This document shows positions 58,805 to 64,000 of a stretch of 64,000 nucleotides of DNA, one piece after another; within the stretch, counting starts at the first letter, position 1, and each line of letters begins with the position of its first letter. Below the pieces are notes generated by a model, which did no database searches, had not been told where the DNA came from, and worked only from the letters and a program-made list of their open reading frames with translations. The stretch is taken from the NCBI RefSeq assembly GCF_030651915.1, contig NZ_JAUSBV010000010.1:434001-498000 (forward strand). Reading direction: 5' to 3'. The position numbers and the translations under genes are program-made. This stretch comes from Parvibaculum sp. (lineage in GTDB: Bacteria > Pseudomonadota > Alphaproteobacteria > Parvibaculales > Parvibaculaceae).

Positions 58805-60697
58805 ATGCTCGATATGTTGCGAAGAAGTGCCTCCGGTTTTGTCGGAATGGCCATTATCGGCCTGCTGGTGGTCGCCTTCGCCGTCTGGGGCATCAACGAC
58901 ATTTTCACCGGCTATGGCGGCGACACGGTCGCCTCGGTCGGCAGCGAGAAAGTCGACGCCATCGCCTTCCAGCGCGAGCTGAGGGTCGAGATGGACCAGG
59001 CCGGGCAGCGTCTCGGCCAGCCGGTGACGCTGGAAATGGCGCGGCGCTTCGGCATCGACCGCATGGCCCTGTCGCGGCTGATGAGCCTTGCGGCACTCGA
59101 TGGCGCCACGCGGCAACTGGGGCTCGCGGTCGGCGACGATATTGTCGGCGCCGACATTGTCAGCGATCCGGCGCTTCAGGGGCCCTTCGGCCGCTTCGAC
59201 CGCGACCTCTTCCGCCAGGCACTGCGCAACCAGGGGGTCACCGAGGAGCGCTTCATCGAGCAGCGGCGCAAATATCTGGCGCGCCGCCAGTTGATCGACG
59301 TCATCGACACCGGCATTGCCGCTCCCGATGCGATGATCGGCGCGGTCGGCCGCTTCCAGGAAGAAACCCGCACCGTCGGCTATGTCATTCTGCCGGCCGC
59401 GCTTGCCGGCGAGACCGGCGAGCCGGACGAGGAGATCGTGCAAACCGTCTATCAGGCCGGCGCCTCGGCCTTCACGCTGCCCGAGACGCGCGATTTCAGC
59501 TTCATGGTGCTGGAACCCGAGAACCTGACCCACGCGGTGACGATTTCGGATGAGGAACTGGCGCTCGCCTTCGAACAGCGGCGCGGCGACTATGACATGC
59601 CCGAGCGGCGCGATGTGGTGCAGATCCCCTTCGGCAGCGAGGCGGCGGCGCGCGCGGCCCATGAAAGGCTCGTCGCCGGCACACCCGTTTCGACCGTCGT
59701 CGCCGATCTCGGCCTGTCGCTCGCCGATGTCGAACGCGGATTGGTCACGCGTGAAGCGCTGCTCTCCCTCGATCTCGGCGCGGCGGCCTTTGCCCTCGAT
59801 GAAGGCCGGTTCAGCGAACCGGTCCAGGGCCCGCTCGGCTGGGTCATCATGCATGTCCGCAAGATCGAGGCCGAGAAGCTTGCCGAATTCGATACGGTGA
59901 AGGAAGAACTGCGCGCCGCGCTCGAACTCGAGATTGCGCGCGACCAAGTCTACGATATCCAGAACGCCATCCATGACGAGCGTGCCGGCGGCGCCTCGCT
60001 CGAAGATGTCGCCGAGCGCTACAATCTGACGGTGCGCCACATTGCGGGCGTCACCGCCGACGGCCGGACGCGCGGCGGCGATGCGGTCGAACTGCCCGAC
60101 CTGCCGGATTTGCTGCGTCTGGTCTATGAAATCGGAATCGGCGAAATGGCGCCGCCGCAGCAAACCGACGATGGCTATTACTGGATCGACGTCGTCAATA
60201 TCGACCCGCCGCATCTCAAGCCGCTCGACGAGGTGCGCGACCAGGTCGTCAAACTGTGGCGAGAGCAGACGCGCGATGCGGCGCTGATCGAGCGCGCCGA
60301 AGCGCTGACCGCGCGCGCCAACAAGGGCGAGAGCTTCGATGCCATCGCCGCCGAACTCGGACGCGCCGTGCTGACCGCGCCCGGCATGCGGCGCTATGCA
60401 CAGAGCGACACCTTTTCGCGCCAGGCGGTGGCCAAGGCATTCGCCGCGCCCGAAGGCGGCGTCGTCTGGGGACCGCTCGGTCTCGGCGATGGTTTGGTGC
60501 TGATGCAGATCCGGGACGTCATCGAACCCGAACTCGACCCGGCTTCCGAGATCTATGCCAAGGCGCGTGAGAATGTGCTCGATTCGATCCGGGCCGACAT
60601 GATCCAGACCTTCATTACCGGCTACCAGAACGAGCTCGGCTACGACGTCAATGCGCGTCTGGTGCAGCAACTGACGGCGGCGGATAGCGGACAATGA
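58805..60697 (+). CDS. ppiD: Periplasmic peptidyl-prolyl isomerase PpiD (SurA_N/parvulin)
   Basis: The protein has 630 residues. A single N-terminal membrane anchor (FVGMAIIGLLVVAFAVWGINDIF) is followed by a SurA-like N-domain and a parvulin region (about 235-360: FSFMVLEPEN, AFEQRRGDYDMPERRDVVQIPFGS), with further chaperone-like helices. It helps fold outer-membrane and secreted proteins at the exit of SecYEG. It overlaps trpE by 4 nt, an arrangement common in alphaproteobacteria. Confidence 0.92.
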   Translation: MLDMLRRSASGFVGMAIIGLLVVAFAVWGINDIFTGYGGDTVASVGSEKVDAIAFQRELRVEMDQAGQRLGQPVTLEMARRFGIDRMALSRLMSLAALDGATRQLGLAVGDDIVGADIVSDPALQGPFGRFDRDLFRQALRNQGVTEERFIEQRRKYLARRQLIDVIDTGIAAPDAMIGAVGRFQEETRTVGYVILPAALAGETGEPDEEIVQTVYQAGASAFTLPETRDFSFMVLEPENLTHAVTISDEELALAFEQRRGDYDMPERRDVVQIPFGSEAAARAAHERLVAGTPVSTVVADLGLSLADVERGLVTREALLSLDLGAAAFALDEGRFSEPVQGPLGWVIMHVRKIEAEKLAEFDTVKEELRAALELEIARDQVYDIQNAIHDERAGGASLEDVAERYNLTVRHIAGVTADGRTRGGDAVELPDLPDLLRLVYEIGIGEMAPPQQTDDGYYWIDVVNIDPPHLKPLDEVRDQVVKLWREQTRDAALIERAEALTARANKGESFDAIAAELGRAVLTAPGMRRYAQSDTFSRQAVAKAFAAPEGGVVWGPLGLGDGLVLMQIRDVIEPELDPASEIYAKARENVLDSIRADMIQTFITGYQNELGYDVNARLVQQLTAADSGQ

Positions 60698-62205
60698 TCT
60701 CGCCGTCTTTCGACGCCTTCGAACGTGCCCACACGGCCGGCGCCGCACAGGTCGTTTATCGCCGCCTCGTCGCCGACCTCGACACGCCGGTTTCGGCGAT
60801 GCTGAAAATCGCCGACGGCAAGCCGAACAGCTTCCTGCTGGAATCGGTCGAGGGCGGCGATGCGCGCAACCGCTATTCGATCATCGGACTCAATCCCGAC
60901 GCCATCTGGAGGGCGCGCGGCGACGCTTCCGAGATCAACCGCAAGGCGCGTTTCGAGGCCGAGGCGTTCGAGCCCTGCACCGGCGGCGCGCTGGCAAGCC
61001 TGCGCGCCTTCATCGAGGAAAGCCGCATCGAGCTGCCGGAAGAACTGCCGCCGATGGCCGCCGGCGTCTTCGGCTATATGGGCTACGACATGGTGCGGCT
61101 GATGGAGCATCTGCCGGACGAGAATCCGGACGTGCTCGGCCTGCCGGACGGTCTCTTCGTGCGGCCGACCATCATTGCTGTTTTCGATTCCGTGAAGGAC
61201 GAGGTGACGCTGGTGACGCCGGTGCGTCCCGAGCCCGGCGTCAACGCGAAGGCGGCCTATGCCCGCGCCGAGGAACGCCTCAGCGACATCGTCGCCGATT
61301 TCGATCGCGCGCTGACCCATGCGCCGCAGCCGCTCGACGTCGCGACGCTGGCCGAGCCGACATCGAACACGCCGAGGGACACTTACTTTTCGATGGTCGA
61401 ACGCGCGAAGGAATATATCGCCGCCGGCGACATCTTCCAGGTCGTGCTGTCGCAGCGCTTCGAAACGCCGTTCGCGCTGCCGCCCTTCTCGCTCTACCGG
61501 GCGCTGCGCCGCATCAATCCCTCGCCTTTCCTCTATTTTCTCAACTTCGCCGGTTTCGCCATTGTCGGCTCGAGCCCGGAAATTCTGGTGCGTGTGCGGA
61601 ACAACCGCGTCACCATCCGCCCGATTGCCGGCACCCGCCACCGCGGCAAGAGCCGCGCCGAGGACGAGGCCATCGGCGAGGAACTGCTGGCCGACCCCAA
61701 GGAGCGCGCCGAGCATCTGATGCTGCTCGATCTGGGGCGCAACGATGTCGGCCGCGTCTCGAAAATCGGTTCGGTCGAAGTGACCGAAAAATTCGCGCTG
61801 CAACTGACCTCGCATCTGATCCACATCGTCTCCAATGTCGAAGGCGATCTCGATCCGTCCTACGATGCAATCTCGGCGCTGGTCGCCGGCTTCCCGGCCG
61901 GCACGGTCTCGGGCGCGCCGAAAGTCCGCGCCATGGAAATCATCGACGAGCTGGAGCTTGAAAAGCGCGGACCTTACGCCGGCTGCGTCGGCTATTTCTC
62001 GGCCGCCGGCGAAATGGACACCTGCATCGTCTTGCGCACCGCCATCGTCAAGGACGGCAAGATGTATGTGCAGGCCGGCGGCGGCGTCGTCGCCGACTCC
62101 AGTCCGCAGGGCGAATACGACGAAAGTGTCAACAAGGCCAAGGCCCTCTTCCGCGCCGCGGACGAAGCCGTGCGCTACGCCTCGCAGGCAGGCAAGCGGC
62201 AGTAG
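60694..62205 (+). CDS. trpE: Anthranilate synthase component I
   Basis: The protein has 503 residues with LLESVEGG (Trp-inhibition loop), FGYMGYDMVR, GDIFQVVLSQRF, GTRHRGKSRAEDEAIGEELLADPKERAEHLMLLDLGRNDVGRVS, and PAGTVSGAPKVRAMEIIDELE. It makes anthranilate from chorismate with TrpG, which does not follow here; an unrelated convergent protease gene does. The ppiD-trpE overlap (ATGA) suggests co-transcription. Confidence 0.97.
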   Translation: MISPSFDAFERAHTAGAAQVVYRRLVADLDTPVSAMLKIADGKPNSFLLESVEGGDARNRYSIIGLNPDAIWRARGDASEINRKARFEAEAFEPCTGGALASLRAFIEESRIELPEELPPMAAGVFGYMGYDMVRLMEHLPDENPDVLGLPDGLFVRPTIIAVFDSVKDEVTLVTPVRPEPGVNAKAAYARAEERLSDIVADFDRALTHAPQPLDVATLAEPTSNTPRDTYFSMVERAKEYIAAGDIFQVVLSQRFETPFALPPFSLYRALRRINPSPFLYFLNFAGFAIVGSSPEILVRVRNNRVTIRPIAGTRHRGKSRAEDEAIGEELLADPKERAEHLMLLDLGRNDVGRVSKIGSVEVTEKFALQLTSHLIHIVSNVEGDLDPSYDAISALVAGFPAGTVSGAPKVRAMEIIDELELEKRGPYAGCVGYFSAAGEMDTCIVLRTAIVKDGKMYVQAGGGVVADSSPQGEYDESVNKAKALFRAADEAVRYASQAGKRQ

Positions 62206-62306
62206 TCACCCCACCTCCACATGCTGCGGCCGCGCGCAAATCGTCGAGCGTGTAGCCCGCGCGGTGAAGGCGAGGAAGCAGCAAAAGGCCGTCAACTCAT
62301 CCTGGA

Positions 62307-62350
62307 GCGCTTCGCGGAAAAGTGGAATCCGGTTTTCCGAAAAGAAGCGC
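62307..62350. repeat. REP/RIME-like palindromic repeat
   Basis: Outer arms GCGCTTC (62307-62313) and GAAGCGC (62344-62350); inner arms GGAAAA (62316-62321) and TTTTCC (62333-62338) around AGTGGAATCCGG. This matches a class of short extragenic palindromes that I recall as repeated in many alphaproteobacterial genomes. Only one copy is in the window. Confidence 0.6.
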
Positions 62351-62367
62351 GACCAAACAACAACCTG

Positions 62368-62404
62368 GAGTCTTTCAGTGTTTCCACGAAACACTGAAAG
62401 ACTC
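62368..62404. terminator. 16-bp perfect hairpin, probable bidirectional terminator
   Basis: GAGTCTTTCAGTGTTT (62368-62383) pairs perfectly with its complement at 62389-62404 over a 5-nt loop. It lies between the convergent trpE and protease genes, the right arm ending at the protease stop codon. There is no T-run, so it may instead be part of the same palindromic repeat unit as 62307-62350. Confidence 0.65.
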
Positions 62405-64000
62405 TAGAACGCGAAGGCAAACCCGGCGCCCAGCGCCAGACCTTTTTCGCCGCCGCCGCGCAGATCGGTGTCGACGAGGTCGAGCGCCAGACCGAACATG
62501 CCGGCGCCGGTTTCGGCGATATATTCGAGCCGCGCCTCGACCGGCAGCGCGTTGCCGTCGAAAGCGGATCGGCGCTGCTCGTAATTGACCGTGCCGTCGA
62601 GCTCGCGCCCGACCGGCACCCGCGCCGAAACCGCGCCGCTGGTGATCTGAAGCGGCTTCACCAGCGAGAAGCGCAGCAGGCTGTTCTCATGAAGAACGTT
62701 TCGCGCCGCAAAGGTCGCGCCGAAATGATCGGCCGTCCAGCCATCGGCGGCATCGAACAGCGAACCCGCGGTGCCGTAGCTGTCGATGCTGGCGCGCGTG
62801 TAGAAGGCGCCGACCGAATAACGCTCATTGATGTCGCCGGAAATATTCAGGCCCTGGAATTGCGTCAGCGCCTCTGTGCCAAGCGAGAAAGCGCCGCTCG
62901 ATTCGATGCCGGCCACGCTGCCGCGCTCGTGCAGCACCGCATAGGAGGCGCCGAGCGACCAGCCATCGGCGATGCGATATGAAAGGCCGAGCGCGGCAAA
63001 GCGGCTGTCGCCGTCGGTCTTGCCGCTGTTCTCGAAAAGCACCGGCGCATAGATGTCTTCCGCCGGCGCGGTCGCCGTCATGCTGAAAAGGGTGCCGTCC
63101 AGGCGGTCGGAAATCGGCGCCCGGAAACTCACCGACATGGCGTTGTCGAACAGCGCGCCGGCTTCGCCGAGCGAGGAGAACATCACCTGCGAGAAGCGCT
63201 GCGGCGCCGCCGCGCGATTGGCCGACGGCATGTCCGCCAGGAAGATTTCCGGGGCGCCAAGCCCGATGCTCAGCTCATATCCATCCGTGACCATGCGTAT
63301 GGCGGATGTCGGCTGGCCATCGAGGCCGGTCGCCGTCCAGGCCAGCACCGCCCGGTCGGCATCGTCGAAATTCATCGTCTCCTGCCGCGACACGAGACCG
63401 AGCATCGACAGACCCCGCTGCGACAGCGAACGCGGCGCGGTTCCGGCAAAGCTCCCCGTATCGGCTTCGAAGGGGCGCCCGTAAGCATCGAACACGACCA
63501 TGCCCTTCAGCAGCGCCGGATCGCCGGTGCCGCCATGCGAGAAACGGCCCCTGCCGAATTTCGGCGGCGCCTTCGACTTCGCGGCCTTCTTCGGTGCTTT
63601 TGGCGCTTTCACTTTCTTTGTCGTCACGACCGTCACATCGCCGACCGGCGCCAGCGCCGCCGGCACGTTGAGCAGGCCCCAGCCGAAAACGGCGTCGACG
63701 CCCTTCTTGCCGAGATCGGTCGCCGATTTCTTGATGATCGAGGCGATCTGCGTCGGCGTCAGCGGTGTGTTCTTTTTGAGGCCGTCCTCGGCGATCAACG
63801 CCACGGCGCCGGTGACATGGGGTGCCGCCATCGAGGTGCCCGACATCCAGGCCAGCATCTGGCCCGGATAGTCGGAGAGAATGTTGGTGCCGGGGGCGAC
63901 GATGAAGAAGTTCGACATCTTCTCGCTGGCGGCACATTTGTTCGTTGCGGCGATGCAGGCGGTGCCGGCCTTGTTGGAGTAGCTGGCGATCTTGTTGTTG
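62404..64000 (-). CDS. S8 subtilisin-type autotransporter protease (partial, C-terminal part)
   Basis: The 532 visible codons run off the right edge; the frame is open to 64000 (…NKIASYSNKAGTACIAATNKC). The catalytic Ser is in WMSGTSMAAPHVTGAVALI. The subtilase domain ends near VFGWGLLNVPAAL. A Lys/Ala/Pro-rich linker (KKVKAPKAPKKAAKSKAPPK) follows, then a passenger stretch and a beta-barrel rich in alternating polar/hydrophobic strands ending in AFAF, the outer-membrane terminal Phe. The protease would be displayed or released at the surface. The Asp and His of the triad lie beyond the window. Confidence 0.88.
   Translation of the reverse strand, partial: NNKIASYSNKAGTACIAATNKCAASEKMSNFFIVAPGTNILSDYPGQMLAWMSGTSMAAPHVTGAVALIAEDGLKKNTPLTPTQIASIIKKSATDLGKKGVDAVFGWGLLNVPAALAPVGDVTVVTTKKVKAPKAPKKAAKSKAPPKFGRGRFSHGGTGDPALLKGMVVFDAYGRPFEADTGSFAGTAPRSLSQRGLSMLGLVSRQETMNFDDADRAVLAWTATGLDGQPTSAIRMVTDGYELSIGLGAPEIFLADMPSANRAAAPQRFSQVMFSSLGEAGALFDNAMSVSFRAPISDRLDGTLFSMTATAPAEDIYAPVLFENSGKTDGDSRFAALGLSYRIADGWSLGASYAVLHERGSVAGIESSGAFSLGTEALTQFQGLNISGDINERYSVGAFYTRASIDSYGTAGSLFDAADGWTADHFGATFAARNVLHENSLLRFSLVKPLQITSGAVSARVPVGRELDGTVNYEQRRSAFDGNALPVEARLEYIAETGAGMFGLALDLVDTDLRGGGEKGLALGAGFAFAF

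Noticed and set aside
58733-60748. A 671-codon minus-strand frame opposite ppiD
   Set aside because: It is a mirror of the GC-rich ppiD gene, with Asp/His/Arg-rich antisense composition and no domain; ppiD shows clear motifs.

Overview
The window is a GC-rich alphaproteobacterial chromosome segment. The gene order dusB-ntrB-ntrC-ntrY-ntrX-trkA, the ispDF fusion, the lipoyl-bearing E1-beta of pyruvate dehydrogenase, the KdsA/PyrG/SecG/TpiA block and the heme-PAS FixL all point to this class. Parvibaculum or a close relative is my best guess, but I could not run a search. No rRNA, tRNA, CRISPR array, transposase or integrase was recognised.

Layout. 0-7.8 kb: nitrogen and redox two-component systems NtrBC and NtrYX behind dusB, ending in a partial trkA. 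7.9-10.0 kb, plus strand: ispDF, pgpA and cinA (pncC). 10.0-20.7 kb, minus strand: eno, ftsB, pdhA-pdhB-pdhC-lpd, a sulfatase, a PAS_5 protein, lipA and a COQ10 homologue. 20.8-23.1 kb: a four-gene preQ0/preQ1 operon (queC-queE-queD-queF) behind a GC-rich structured leader. 23.2-31.5 kb: a collinear nine-gene aromatic ring-hydroxylation and meta-cleavage operon, from the Rieske dioxygenase to acetyl-CoA and pyruvate, ending in an AraC regulator.

31.9-49.8 kb is an oxygen-limitation and stress island. It encodes a FixL heme kinase, FixJ, a receiver-only protein and a FixK-type Crp/Fnr regulator. Around them lie a giant cyclic-glucan-synthase-like protein, two universal stress proteins, ChaB, Hsp20, DUF2267, CBS, DUF3775 and a ribosome-hibernation/cold-shock fusion. 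Six copies of an FNR/FixK-type palindrome (TTGAY-N4-ATCAA or close to it) sit about 50-110 nt before these genes, so a local FixLJ-FixK regulon can be read from the DNA. A truncated CoA-activase remnant and a TetR/phytanoyl-CoA-dioxygenase pair follow.

52.7-62.2 kb returns to housekeeping genes: kdsA, pyrG, secG, three small conserved ORFs, cspA, tpiA, then ppiD and trpE on the plus strand. A REP-like palindrome and a 16-bp hairpin separate trpE from a partial S8-protease autotransporter. From general knowledge, kdsA and eno are neighbours in many alphaproteobacteria. Here they are 32 kb apart, which suggests that the stretch from queC to the dioxygenase is an accessory insertion in a conserved block.
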